Below, piece by piece: positions 45,065 to 53,865 of a stretch of DNA of 64,000 nucleotides. This DNA comes from Emticicia sp040253585 (GTDB taxonomy: Bacteria; Bacteroidota; Bacteroidia; Cytophagales; Spirosomataceae): contig NZ_JBELAU010000018.1 of the NCBI RefSeq assembly GCF_040253585.1, forward strand, positions 29,738 to 93,737, given 5' to 3'. Numbering within the stretch: position 1 is the first letter of the stretch; each line of letters opens with the position of its first letter. Under the pieces are notes generated by a model. The model was not told the origin of the DNA. It saw only the letters and a list, made by a program, of their open reading frames with translations, and searched no databases. The translations under genes and the position numbers were made by a program.

Positions 45065-46315
45065 TTACCCTCTCAATATCGCCACTGGGTCGATTTTTGA
45101 TGCTTTTCGAGCGGGCATATAGCCTGCTAAAATGGTGGTTGTGATCCCGAAAATCATTCCGAGTCCGTAGTATTTTGGTTCAAATAAAATTGGGAATGTT
45201 TTTATATCAAGAAAATCTCCCGCATCAAATGGAACAGATGAAAGTAGATAACTTAAACAAAAACCGATAATAATGCCCAACAATGCCCCCAAAATACCGA
45301 TAATGATAGATTGGATGAGGAATATCGAAACAATGTCATTTCCTGCAAAACCTGTGGCTTTCAAGATAGCGATGTCTTTCATCTTATTGATGACATTCAT
45401 ATTCATAATGTTATAAATACCAAAGCCAGCTACCACCAGAAGTGTAATCGAAACCATAATCACCATTCCATTACGGATTTTATCACCTGCCAAAAATGCT
45501 GAGTTAGCTTCGGCCCAATCTTGGGTTTTGTAACCGTATTGATTTTTCAGCACTTTGGCGTAAGTAAGTGCCGCTTGCGAATCTTTCATTTTAATATGAA
45601 TATCCGTTACGAAACTCTTATCTTTTTGTAGAATTTCCTGCACCATCGACATATTTGCGTAGCATTTTACGCCATCGACGGTCTGAATTCCAAAACCAAA
45701 AATGCCCACAATTTTGACCAGTTTTAAATTTCCTGTAGGTGTTGTAACCATAATTTTATCGCCTACTTTTACATTGAGGTTGCGAGCTAAAACTTTACCC
45801 ATCAGAATTCCATTAGGAGTTGAGAGCAAGGATTCGATATTTCCTGATTTGATACGTTTCTTTAGGTCATATAATTTGTCTTCTTTCAAAACATCTACAC
45901 CAGCAATTTGTCCCGAAAAAGGCACTGGACCTTTATTGAAAAATACCTGTGAACTTATCTGTGGCGAAACTCCCAAAACTGCTGACTCTTTTTCGATATT
46001 AGCGGCGATTTGAAGTCCGTTTTTGATGTTAATCAATTCATTTTTAGGTAATTGATGGTAAATGATATTAAAATTCGCTGGATTGGCCTCTTCTATAATA
46101 CTTGGGTGGCTACTTGTGATTTCTTTATAGATTCTGATGTGCGGCGATGAGTCGAGAGCCGAATCTTCAAGAAATTTATTGACACCCTTAATGACCGAAA
46201 TCATGACGATGAACATCGCAATACCGAAGGTAACGCCCAGCATCGCAATCAAGGTCTGACGTTTTTTTGTCAGTAAGTGTGTTTTGGCTATTTGGAGTGA
46301 GATATTGAGGTTCAT
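45065..46315 (-). CDS. ABC transporter permease, MacB/FtsX type
   Basis: A 416-residue permease with one N-terminal transmembrane helix (LIAMLGVTFGIAMFIVMISV), a large periplasmic MacB_PCD-like domain (about 50-270), then three helices in the FtsX core, ending PARKASKIDPVAILRG, the usual last residues of LolC/MacB permeases. The ATG at 46315 is chosen because the upstream in-frame extension runs through a palindromic repeat. It would form a complex with the ATPase at 43951 and the adaptor at 46414. Confidence 0.92.
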   Translation of the reverse strand: MNLNISLQIAKTHLLTKKRQTLIAMLGVTFGIAMFIVMISVIKGVNKFLEDSALDSSPHIRIYKEITSSHPSIIEEANPANFNIIYHQLPKNELINIKNGLQIAANIEKESAVLGVSPQISSQVFFNKGPVPFSGQIAGVDVLKEDKLYDLKKRIKSGNIESLLSTPNGILMGKVLARNLNVKVGDKIMVTTPTGNLKLVKIVGIFGFGIQTVDGVKCYANMSMVQEILQKDKSFVTDIHIKMKDSQAALTYAKVLKNQYGYKTQDWAEANSAFLAGDKIRNGMVIMVSITLLVVAGFGIYNIMNMNVINKMKDIAILKATGFAGNDIVSIFLIQSIIIGILGALLGIIIGFCLSYLLSSVPFDAGDFLDIKTFPILFEPKYYGLGMIFGITTTILAGYMPARKASKIDPVAILRG

Positions 46316-46343
46316 GATTGATTTTTTGTTTTTTGTTGGCGTG

Positions 46344-46386
46344 GTAGAGACAAGGCGACCGTCGCTCGGCATTGCCTTGTCTCTAC
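46344..46386. repeat. REP-like hairpin between adaptor and permease
   Basis: Perfect 13-bp inverted repeat GTAGAGACAAGGC / GCCTTGTCTCTAC with a 17-nt loop, in the 98-bp gap between the adaptor stop and permease start. GC-rich compared with its surroundings. Confidence 0.75.
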
Positions 46387-46413
46387 GGGTGTGTACATAA
46401 GATATAACATAAA

Positions 46414-47514
46414 TCAATTTCCAAGTACCAAAACCGATTTTTCGGTTAGGCCAGATTTTACCTCAACCATATCAAGGTTTTCAACGCCTTTCGTGATTTT
46501 GATTTTCTTTTTATCGCCGTTTTCTTCAATCCAAACCGAATCGCTCCCTACTAAATAGTTTTTCGGAATCGTCAGCACTCTTGGATTTTCGGAAACCACA
46601 ATATTGGCTTCAATCGTCATGCCGTAGTAGGCATTGGGTTTTTCCTCTACAAATTCGGCATCGACTCTAAATGTCTGGTCAGCTTTATTAAGTTTTGGGT
46701 AAAGTTTAGTCACTTTTGCTTTGAAAATTTTGTCTTTGTAAACATCAATTTTCACTAAAACGGTTTGTCCGATTTGCACTTTCACAAAATCTGACTCGTC
46801 AATGGCCAATTGAGCGTAAACCTCGTTGGCATCGCCTACTAATGCTATTGCTTCGCCACGTCGTACGAGTTCGCCTTGTTTTTTATAAATTTCATAGAGT
46901 TTTCCTGCTTCAAAGCTCTTTATTCGATAGTTATCTTCTTCACGAGCATTGACTTTGAAGTTCGACTTTGAGTTTTGTAAATCTACATAAAGCTGATTTT
47001 TTGTACGTAACCACGCTTTTCTGCGAGCCGAAACATCATTTTTTGAAGTTTGGAAAGCCAATTCAGCTCGTTCGTATTCGATGCGAGTGGTGGCATTGCG
47101 GTCGTAAAGTTCTTTATATCGTTTGAAATTTACAGAGTCATTGGCCAGTTTTGTGCGGGCATTTCGGAGTTGAGCTTCGAGTTCATCAAGAATTGGCGAA
47201 TTATCGCCAAAATTAGCTTCCGACTGACGTAAAATATTGCTCGAAGCCTCCAAACGAGCTTCTTGCGAAGCACTTTCAAGCTGAAAAAGTAATTGATTTT
47301 TCCCCACAGCATCGCCTTCAAAAGCGGTTTGTTTTATCAAAAAACCATCAGCATTAGCTGTGAGTTTATATTCATTTTTTGGATAAATATTCCCCGAAGC
47401 ATACACCGCTTCGGTGAGTGATTTATATTGAGGCGAAGTATTGGTGTTTTCTGATTTTTTGCAGGAAACAAATGTGCCAACAAAGGCTAAAATGATTAGG
47501 CAACTATTTTTCAT
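46414..47514 (-). CDS. Periplasmic adaptor (HlyD/RND membrane-fusion) lipoprotein
   Basis: A 366-residue membrane-fusion protein. The ATG at 47514 gives MKNSCLIILAFVGTFVSC, a lipoprotein signal with C18 as lipid anchor. The middle is a coiled coil (about 85-185: ARLEASSNILRQSEANFGD to RTKNQLYVDLQNS), flanked by the lipoyl-like halves (KLTANADGFLIKQTAFEGDAV) and followed by the beta-barrel and C-terminal domains. It links the inner-membrane ABC permease to an outer-membrane channel, which is not encoded here. First gene of the apparent efflux operon. Confidence 0.9.
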   Translation of the reverse strand: MKNSCLIILAFVGTFVSCKKSENTNTSPQYKSLTEAVYASGNIYPKNEYKLTANADGFLIKQTAFEGDAVGKNQLLFQLESASQEARLEASSNILRQSEANFGDNSPILDELEAQLRNARTKLANDSVNFKRYKELYDRNATTRIEYERAELAFQTSKNDVSARRKAWLRTKNQLYVDLQNSKSNFKVNAREEDNYRIKSFEAGKLYEIYKKQGELVRRGEAIALVGDANEVYAQLAIDESDFVKVQIGQTVLVKIDVYKDKIFKAKVTKLYPKLNKADQTFRVDAEFVEEKPNAYYGMTIEANIVVSENPRVLTIPKNYLVGSDSVWIEENGDKKKIKITKGVENLDMVEVKSGLTEKSVLVLGN

Positions 47515-47748
47515 TTGATGTTTGAGCTTTCTGACGTACAAAAAATGTCATTCTTTAAATATTACCCAAAGGTGAATCTAATTTATAGAAGCATCAAGAA
47601 ATTTTGAACGAAGCGGAAGAAAAAAACACCGAGGCAGGAATAAATTTTACCGTTAAGTAAATCAGTATTCAATTTTGTAGCATAAAATTCGTTTTATTAG
47701 ATAGTGTTGTTGTACATTTAATATTCAAAAATTAAATTCATTAAACTT

Positions 47749-48201
47749 GTGAAGCTTATTTCAAATCGAATTAAAATATTGGTTTTACCTTTATTATTGG
47801 TGATACTAACGGATTGTTCTAAAGATACTCCGTCGGCACAGATTATTGGTAATTGGAAAATTATAAATATTTTTGTGAAGCAAGGCACTGCCGTAGATGC
47901 TGACCAGCTGCCCGCTTTAGTGAATGCCTTACCTTGTGCAAAAGAAATAGTTTTTAATTTTCGGAAGAAGGGCAAAGTTACCTATAGTACACCAATTGAG
48001 TGCCAGTCAATTGCTAATAACTTTTCTGGTTCAAGTGAAGTTTCTGAATACGAAATAAATGATGATAAGCTGGTAATAACGGGGAAAAATACCAATACTT
48101 TTGGGCTTTCTTTTAGTGGCAGCACAATGACATGGACAATTGTGGATGGAAGTGGAACTGCCTCAATGACAACTACCAGAATTATTTTACAAAAACAATA
48201 A
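47749..48201 (+). CDS. Lipocalin-like lipoprotein
   Basis: A 150-residue protein starting with GTG at 47749. Its N-terminus is hydrophobic and ends in ILTDC, which fits a lipoprotein signal. The mature part begins IIGNWKIINIFVK, the start of the lipocalin-like (DUF4923-type) beta-barrel domains common in Bacteroidota, followed by alternating strands (EIVFNFRKKGKVTYS, EYEINDDKLVITG, TMTWTIVDG). It probably binds a small hydrophobic ligand or is simply structural. It diverges from the adaptor gene and converges with recX. Confidence 0.72.
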   Translation: MKLISNRIKILVLPLLLVILTDCSKDTPSAQIIGNWKIINIFVKQGTAVDADQLPALVNALPCAKEIVFNFRKKGKVTYSTPIECQSIANNFSGSSEVSEYEINDDKLVITGKNTNTFGLSFSGSTMTWTIVDGSGTASMTTTRIILQKQ

Positions 48202-48223
48202 TTGTAAATAACTACTATGACAC

Positions 48224-48257
48224 ATAGCTCATTGCCTCGGCGATGAGCTATTTTTTT
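48224..48257. terminator. Terminator between lipocalin-like gene and recX
   Basis: Stem ATAGCTCATTGC / GCGATGAGCTAT (one G-U) followed by seven T on the plus strand. The recX stop codon (48248-48250) lies within the right arm. Confidence 0.85.
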
Positions 48258-48715
48258 GGAATAATCCTCCCAATCATTTCCCAAACCAAATCGGCTTCAA
48301 AACCTTTGCCAAGGGCATACCTGGAGAGTTTTTGCTTCAGCACCAAAGGCTGTTTTTCGGTGCGAAGTTCGTGCTTTTTCTTTTCGAGAATTTCTTGTAA
48401 AGTATTGATATAATCGTCGTCGTCGATTTCGGCCATGCCTACTCTTATGCAGTATTCTGAGAGTTTTCGGGCTTTAAGTTCGTACTTGATTTTTTGTCGT
48501 CCCCATTGTTTTACTCTGAATTTGCTTCCTGCAAAAATCTTGGCAAAACGCTCTTCGTTCAAGAAATTATCCTCAATCAGATAGGCAATTATTTCTTCGG
48601 CTTCATCGCCCCAAACTTCCCATTTTTGTAAACGCTCACGCACTTCTGCGTGCGTTCGCTCTTGATACGCACAGAAGTTGGCAGCTTTTACGAGTATGTC
48701 TCGGCGAGTTATCAA
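48248..48715 (-). CDS. recX: RecX family regulator
   Basis: A 155-residue, all-helical protein of the RecX family, which binds RecA filaments and limits recombination. NFCAYQERTHAEVRERLQKW, DNFLNEERFAKIFAGSKFRVKQWGRQKIKYELKARKLS and the third repeat after residue 100 show the three tandem three-helix units. The only plausible start is TTG at 48715. recA is not adjacent, so regulation is separate. It is followed by a strong terminator that includes its stop codon. Confidence 0.88.
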   Translation of the reverse strand: MITRRDILVKAANFCAYQERTHAEVRERLQKWEVWGDEAEEIIAYLIEDNFLNEERFAKIFAGSKFRVKQWGRQKIKYELKARKLSEYCIRVGMAEIDDDDYINTLQEILEKKKHELRTEKQPLVLKQKLSRYALGKGFEADLVWEMIGRIIPKK

Positions 48716-48746
48716 TTATTAGTAAAAAATTATCAATTCCAGACTC

Positions 48747-48779
48747 AGAACTCTACACTTTAAACTCAGAACTCTACAG
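48747..48779. repeat. Repeat related to the four-helix-bundle cassette ends
   Basis: AGAACTCTACACTTTAAACTC then AGAACTCTACAG, similar to the cassette repeat at 45025-45052 (ACTCTACACTCTAAACT). It covers the stop codon of the ABC exporter gene. Confidence 0.55.
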
Positions 48780-50588
48780 CGTCTGCATGGAGCTTAGTTT
48801 TTTGTAAAAACCATCTTCTATTTTCAAAAGTTCGTCGTGAGTACCACGCTCAATGATTTGTCCTTGGTGAATAACCAAAATTTGGTCAGCACTCTGAATT
48901 GTACTTAGACGGTGAGCAATTACGAGTGTTGTGCGATTTTTCATCAAATTTGTGAGGGCTTCTTGTACCAATTTTTCGGATTCTGTATCAAGTGCCGAAG
49001 TAGCCTCATCGAGAATCAAGATTGGTGGGTTTTGCAAAATAGCTCGTGCAATCGACAATCGTTGACGTTGCCCGCCCGAAAGTTTTGTTCCTCTATCACC
49101 AATAACTGTTTGATAGTCAGATGATTGCTGCATGATAAAGTCGTGAGCATTTGCGATTTTAGCGGCAGCCATCACATCTTCTAAACTTACGTTTTCGCCA
49201 AAAGCAATATTATTAAAAATCGTATCATTGAATAAAACTGCCTCCTGCGTAACAATTCCCATGAGTTTACGAAGCGAGTGTTGTGAAACATCTTTCATGT
49301 CAACACCATCAATCGTAATTTGTCCAACAGTAGGGTCGTAAAATCTCGGAATCAAGTCGGCAATCGTTGATTTTCCTCCGCCCGAAGAGCCAACCAAAGC
49401 AATCGTTTTTCCTTTTTGGAGCGTAAAATTGATGTTTTTCAAAACCTCAACATCACCCTCATAAGCAAAACCAACATTTTGTGCTTCGATACTGTGCCCA
49501 AAATCTTTGATTGAAATAGCGTTAGATTTATCTTTGATTAGAGGTTGATTATCAATTAATTCTAAGATTCTTTCGCCCGAAGCTAAGCCTCTTTGTGCCG
49601 AACTGAAGGCATTAGAAATATCTTTGGCTGGACGCATCACTTGCGAAAAAATAACAATGTAGCTAATAAATTCAGATGCGGTTAATTCAGATTTTCCATC
49701 AAAAATCAGTGAGCCTCCGTAAAGCAAAATGCCGATTACAACAAAAACGCCCATGATTTCGGAAAAAGGCGAAGACATTTCTCGGCGAGAAGCTAATCCA
49801 AAAATGGCATTTCTGTAACCTTGATTTTCGGTACGAAATTTTTCGGTAATAAATTTTTCGGCTACAAATCCTTTCACGACACGCATTCCACCAAAGGCTT
49901 CGTCCATGAGGCTAATCAGATTACTGAGGCGTTGTTGCCCTTCTCCTGCATCACGTCGCATACGTTTTACGAGTGTAGAAATAAAAATTCCCGAAACAGG
50001 AATTACCAACAAAGCAAAAAAAGTCAGATTCCAAGAAATATAGAAAAGCGAAGCAATGTAAAATATAAACAGAAAAACCTCTTTGGTTGCCGCCGAAAAT
50101 GTATTGGCAATTGAGTTTTCAACTTCTTGTACATCGGTTACGATGCGAGAAATAAGATTTCCTTTACGTTCGTTGCTGAAAAAACCAAGGTGAAGATTGA
50201 TTGAATTATCAAAAACTGCTTGTCGCAGATTTGCCACCATATTGGATTTAAATTTTTCTAAAAGCCTAATACTCACATATTTAAAGATATTAGCCAACAA
50301 AACCGAAACCGCTATAACTCCACAGACAAACTGCAATGCTCCAAATTTGCCATATTGAGTCAAAAATAAACCAAAATAGTAGTTAAATTGATTTTTTAAG
50401 TCAAAAATTGAGTCAGGTTTGGCTACTGCTTCAAAGGCGATTTTATCGAATAAAACATCTAAAAGAGGCATCAAAAGTGTAAAGTTGAGTACACCAAATA
50501 AACTTGCCAAGATAGAAGTAATGACAAATGGCACAATAAAACCACTAAGTGGCTTGGCGTAAGAAAGTAATCGAAAGTAATTTTTCAA
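48774..50588 (-). CDS. ABC exporter, MsbA-like (fused permease-ATPase)
   Basis: A 604-residue half-transporter: six transmembrane helices (about 20-330) then an ATP-binding domain with Walker A GSSGGGKSTIADLIPRFYDP, signature KLSGGQRQRLSIARAIL and Walker B ILILDEATSALD. It fits the MsbA/LipidA-flippase type that homodimerises to move lipids or drugs across the inner membrane. The frame starts with TTG at 50588 (MKNYFRLLSYAKPLSG), with no better start. It lies between recX and the MATE gene on the same strand, but long repeats on both sides suggest separate transcription. Confidence 0.93.
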   Translation of the reverse strand: MKNYFRLLSYAKPLSGFIVPFVITSILASLFGVLNFTLLMPLLDVLFDKIAFEAVAKPDSIFDLKNQFNYYFGLFLTQYGKFGALQFVCGVIAVSVLLANIFKYVSIRLLEKFKSNMVANLRQAVFDNSINLHLGFFSNERKGNLISRIVTDVQEVENSIANTFSAATKEVFLFIFYIASLFYISWNLTFFALLVIPVSGIFISTLVKRMRRDAGEGQQRLSNLISLMDEAFGGMRVVKGFVAEKFITEKFRTENQGYRNAIFGLASRREMSSPFSEIMGVFVVIGILLYGGSLIFDGKSELTASEFISYIVIFSQVMRPAKDISNAFSSAQRGLASGERILELIDNQPLIKDKSNAISIKDFGHSIEAQNVGFAYEGDVEVLKNINFTLQKGKTIALVGSSGGGKSTIADLIPRFYDPTVGQITIDGVDMKDVSQHSLRKLMGIVTQEAVLFNDTIFNNIAFGENVSLEDVMAAAKIANAHDFIMQQSSDYQTVIGDRGTKLSGGQRQRLSIARAILQNPPILILDEATSALDTESEKLVQEALTNLMKNRTTLVIAHRLSTIQSADQILVIHQGQIIERGTHDELLKIEDGFYKKLSSMQTL

Positions 50589-50638
50589 TTGTGTATTAAG
50601 AAAATGTTAATGCTGCAAAGTTCGTTAAAATACAGCTA

Positions 50639-50671
50639 AAACCTATAAGGTTTCGCAAACCTTATAGGTTT
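50639..50671. repeat. Perfect 15-bp palindrome (REP-like)
   Basis: AAACCTATAAGGTTT CGC AAACCTTATAGGTTT, in the 93-bp gap between MATE and ABC genes. It may act as a terminator for the MATE gene or be a dispersed repeat. Confidence 0.75.
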
Positions 50672-50681
50672 AGTTAAAAAT

Positions 50682-52058
50682 TTAAACCGTTGTAGTTTTC
50701 CAACGCCCTCTTCGGAATACAAAAATTGCCACAATCGCCAAAATTGATTCGCTAATGGCAATCGACCAAAATACGCCATTTGGCCCCCAATCAAGACTTT
50801 TGGCTAAGAAATACGCCAACGGAATTTCGATTAACCAAAAACAAACAAAATTCATAATCGTTGGTGAAAGCGTATCGCCCGCACCGTTTAACGATTGCCC
50901 GATAACCATTCCGTAACCAAAGAAAATATAGCCGAGACAGATAATTTGTAGACACAAAACACCAATTTCGATAACTTTTGGTTCATCGGTAAAAATCCCA
51001 ACGAAGTTTTCGGCAAAAAATGCAAATACGATTCCGACTAAAAGTAAGAAAATCATGTTATAAAAAGCCGTTCGCCAAACCGAAGTTTCGGCACGTTCGG
51101 GTTTGCCAGCACCCAGATTCTGTCCAACCAACGTTGCAGCAGCATTCGACATTCCCCACGATGGCAAAATCGTAAAAATAATGATACGAATCGCAATTGT
51201 ATAACCTGCCACAACCTCACTTCCGAAAGTCGAAAGAATACGAGTCAAAAAAATCCAACTGGCCGACTGAATCAAAAATTGCCCCGTTCCACCAGCTGCT
51301 ACACTCAGCATATTTTTAATAACTTCTTTATCTGGTACAAACTGTTTAGCTAAAATCTGAACATTGCCATTTCCGCCATAAAGTGCATATAATTGATACA
51401 AAACACCTATTGTTCGACCAACAGTTGTGGCAATTGCTGCTCCTTCAACTCCAAAACCCATGATAGGAATCAGAATAAAATCCATGACGATATTCACGAA
51501 ATTAGCAAGCAAAATCGAACGCATGGCCGTTGAGGCATCGCCAGCACCACGCAACGCACCACTGAGCGTATAAAGCAAAACAATTGAAGGACTACTCGCA
51601 AAAATGATGCGTGTAAAACTTGAGCCTTTTTCAATGAGGTGTTCGCTACCGCCCATTAAACGGAGAATATCTTCGGCAAAAACAAAGCCGATAATGCCAA
51701 CCGAAAGACCTAAAACCAACGAAATCATAATGACTTGAGCCACCGCTAAACCGCCACCAATTTTGTTGCCTTCGCCTACACGTCGAGCAACGATTGCCGT
51801 AGCGGCAGCACTCAAACCAATAGCTACCGAATAAATAAGTGTTAAAACTGATTCTGTCAAACCTACTGTTGCCACGCCTTCTGTGCCTACGTATCGAGCT
51901 ACAAAAAATGCATCAACAACTGCAAAAAGCGACTCGCCAATCATTTCCAAAATCATCGGCACTGAAAGCAGAAATATCGCACGGTTGATGCTAATATCAG
52001 TATAGTTTTGTTCTTCGCCACGAATGGCTTCCATGAATAATTGTATAATTTTTCGCAT
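50682..52058 (-). CDS. MATE family efflux transporter
   Basis: A 458-residue multidrug/toxin extrusion transporter with 12 predicted helices in two repeats. LLSVPMILEMIGESLFAVVDAFFVARYVGTEGVATVGL is the standard MATE first helix block (SxPxxxE) and its counterpart occurs near residue 250 (SVAAGGTGQFLIQSASW). It exports cationic compounds using Na+ or H+. Its upstream region is the long spacer before the ATPase/HNH pair, so it diverges from that system and is probably unrelated to it. Confidence 0.93.
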   Translation of the reverse strand: MRKIIQLFMEAIRGEEQNYTDISINRAIFLLSVPMILEMIGESLFAVVDAFFVARYVGTEGVATVGLTESVLTLIYSVAIGLSAAATAIVARRVGEGNKIGGGLAVAQVIMISLVLGLSVGIIGFVFAEDILRLMGGSEHLIEKGSSFTRIIFASSPSIVLLYTLSGALRGAGDASTAMRSILLANFVNIVMDFILIPIMGFGVEGAAIATTVGRTIGVLYQLYALYGGNGNVQILAKQFVPDKEVIKNMLSVAAGGTGQFLIQSASWIFLTRILSTFGSEVVAGYTIAIRIIIFTILPSWGMSNAAATLVGQNLGAGKPERAETSVWRTAFYNMIFLLLVGIVFAFFAENFVGIFTDEPKVIEIGVLCLQIICLGYIFFGYGMVIGQSLNGAGDTLSPTIMNFVCFWLIEIPLAYFLAKSLDWGPNGVFWSIAISESILAIVAIFVFRRGRWKTTTV

Positions 52059-52488
52059 TATAAAAAAAGAGTGTAATTATCCACCGCCAATGTTTGATAA
52101 CAACATAGTAATACATTGAAAATCAATACTTTGTACGGTCAGATTTTTTGTTAAAAACAATAAGTTTTATCGTTCAGATGAATGCCGAACAACAAGTAAT
52201 AGTTTTATAAAACAATTAGATTTGGCTTATGAAAATAAGCTCAAAAAGGAAATAAGAATGTAGAAATGTGTTTGCAATTAGCAAACAATGTCAAGCAGAA
52301 TCATGGGCTTTTATAATTTTGTGTTACAAAAGTAGAAATTTGTTTTTTAACAAAAAATTTTTGTGGAAGAATTTTTGGAATTGTTTGGTGGTAATTCGAT
52401 TGAAAATAAAAACATCGAACCTAATTACGCTCTAAATTAAAATTTAGCTAATTTTGACAAGAAAATATAGTAAAACTGTCCGAAAAAC
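52059..52488. other. Upstream region of ATPase/HNH pair with hairpins
   Basis: A 430-bp AT-rich spacer with several short structured elements: GCTTAT GAAA ATAAGC (52225-52240, GNRA-type tetraloop), TGTTTGC AATTA GCAAACA (52269-52287), a -7 box TAATTTTG at 52314-52321, and AAATTTGTT-type A/T hairpins near 52335-52360. No ORF or reverse transcriptase was seen. Confidence 0.5.
52432..52456 (+). promoter_or_regulatory. Promoter with operator-like palindrome for ATPase/HNH pair
   Basis: Palindrome CTAAATT AA AATTTAG (52432-52447) directly precedes TAATTTTG (52449-52456), an exact -7 box, 32 nt before the ATG. The palindrome would occupy the spacer, a usual site for repression. The -33 box is weak. 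Confidence 0.5.
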
Positions 52489-53865
52489 ATGAAAGTAAAA
52501 AGCCTTTTTATTAAAGATTATCATCAGTTTCAAGACTTTTCTTTGGATTTGACTTATCCCAAAGGACATAAAAAAGCTGGCCTGCCTTTGGATAAGGTTT
52601 GTATTATTGGACAAAGTGGAACAGGAAAGACGAGTTTGTTGAGGTTTGTTGAGTATATGAATAGGTGGAAGGAGCTAGAAGAAATAATGCCACATACAAA
52701 TAACCTAGTTAAAGACAAAAATTTTGTTTTTACTCAACAAGTGCCTTACTTATATATTGATTCTAAAATTAGTTTAGATTTTGGGTCAAATATTAGAGAT
52801 GATAACTCTATATCATTTGGAATAGCAGATGAAACGCACTACGGTTTTGGTTATGTTAATATTGGTTATGTTCATAGAAGTTTTGTGCATGACTATTTAA
52901 AAGATATCAAATATAAAACCATTTTCATTTCGACAGATTTACAGCATAAGTTTTCTGAATTTTCAGAAGTAAGTGACAATCTTTTAAAACCAAATACGGA
53001 TTTTATAGATTTTGAAGATGTCCATTTTGGTGATTACTGGAACTTATTAAAAAAAGAAATTACAGACTTTCAAACAAAAGTTTTAAACAAAAGAAATGAG
53101 TTTTCTAAACTTGTTACTAACTCAAGTATTACAACAAAAGAACTTCAAAAAGCAGTTGATGAGCTTAGGGAATGGGAGAATCAAGAAAAAAACCCTCTTA
53201 AAAAAATAGGAGAGGATTTTTTAGATAAGATTATCAATAAATTTAATTTAAAAGTAAAAACAGAAGTTGATTTACAGGATATTGGATTTATAAAATTAGA
53301 AACATTAGAAGGAAAAGAAGTTGAAAACTACCTATTAAGTACAGGTACAAAGCAAATTTTACTTACGGCATTACCTCTTTATGTTTTGAAACCCAAAGGG
53401 AGTATAATTTTTATTGATGAACCCGAACGCTCACTTTACCCCGATATTCAGACACAGATTGTTGATATTTATAGCGGCTTAGCCGAAGATTGTCAGTTTT
53501 TTTATGCTACTCATTCGCCAATTGTTGCATCAAGTTTTGAGCCTTGGGAAATTGTGGAATTGAAGTTTAAGGAAGACGGAACTGTCTATCGAGAGCTTTA
53601 TTATGATGAAAGTAAAGGAAATCATGTAGATAATTACTTCATAAATCCTCAATATCTACGCTGGGATTCTATCCTCACAAAAATCTTTGATTTGGACATG
53701 GATTCAAACCCTGAACGCATTAAGCAGTTAATGGAATTAGCCAAGATTCGTAGTAAAATCAAAAAAATGAATGGTAGTGCTACAATAGAAGAAAAACAAG
53801 AATTGATGGAGAAGTTTGAGAAACTGGCTAACTTATTAGATTGGGAGTTTGATGAGAAAAATTGA
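52489..53865 (+). CDS. AAA/ABC-type ATPase, PtuA-like (Septu-type defence candidate)
   Basis: A 458-residue P-loop ATPase of the SMC/Rad50/OLD-like class. Walker A is GQSGTGKTS at 41-49 after KSLFIKDYHQFQDFSLDL; a coiled-coil-like insertion lies at about 185-240 (KNPLKKIGEDFLDKI at its end); an ABC signature-like LSTGTKQ is near 282-288; Walker B IIFIDEPERSLYPD near 306-316; and ATHSPIV near 342. This order is that of PtuA and other defence ATPases. The next gene, an HNH-like protein, overlaps by 14 nt. No retron or restriction genes are near. It would act as a sensor that switches on the nuclease on infection; that is inference. Confidence 0.75.
   Translation: MKVKSLFIKDYHQFQDFSLDLTYPKGHKKAGLPLDKVCIIGQSGTGKTSLLRFVEYMNRWKELEEIMPHTNNLVKDKNFVFTQQVPYLYIDSKISLDFGSNIRDDNSISFGIADETHYGFGYVNIGYVHRSFVHDYLKDIKYKTIFISTDLQHKFSEFSEVSDNLLKPNTDFIDFEDVHFGDYWNLLKKEITDFQTKVLNKRNEFSKLVTNSSITTKELQKAVDELREWENQEKNPLKKIGEDFLDKIINKFNLKVKTEVDLQDIGFIKLETLEGKEVENYLLSTGTKQILLTALPLYVLKPKGSIIFIDEPERSLYPDIQTQIVDIYSGLAEDCQFFYATHSPIVASSFEPWEIVELKFKEDGTVYRELYYDESKGNHVDNYFINPQYLRWDSILTKIFDLDMDSNPERIKQLMELAKIRSKIKKMNGSATIEEKQELMEKFEKLANLLDWEFDEKN

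Noticed and set aside
48716..48773. ATG start for recX further upstream
   Set aside because: The frame is closed upstream; TTG at 48715 is the only start giving a full RecX N-terminus.
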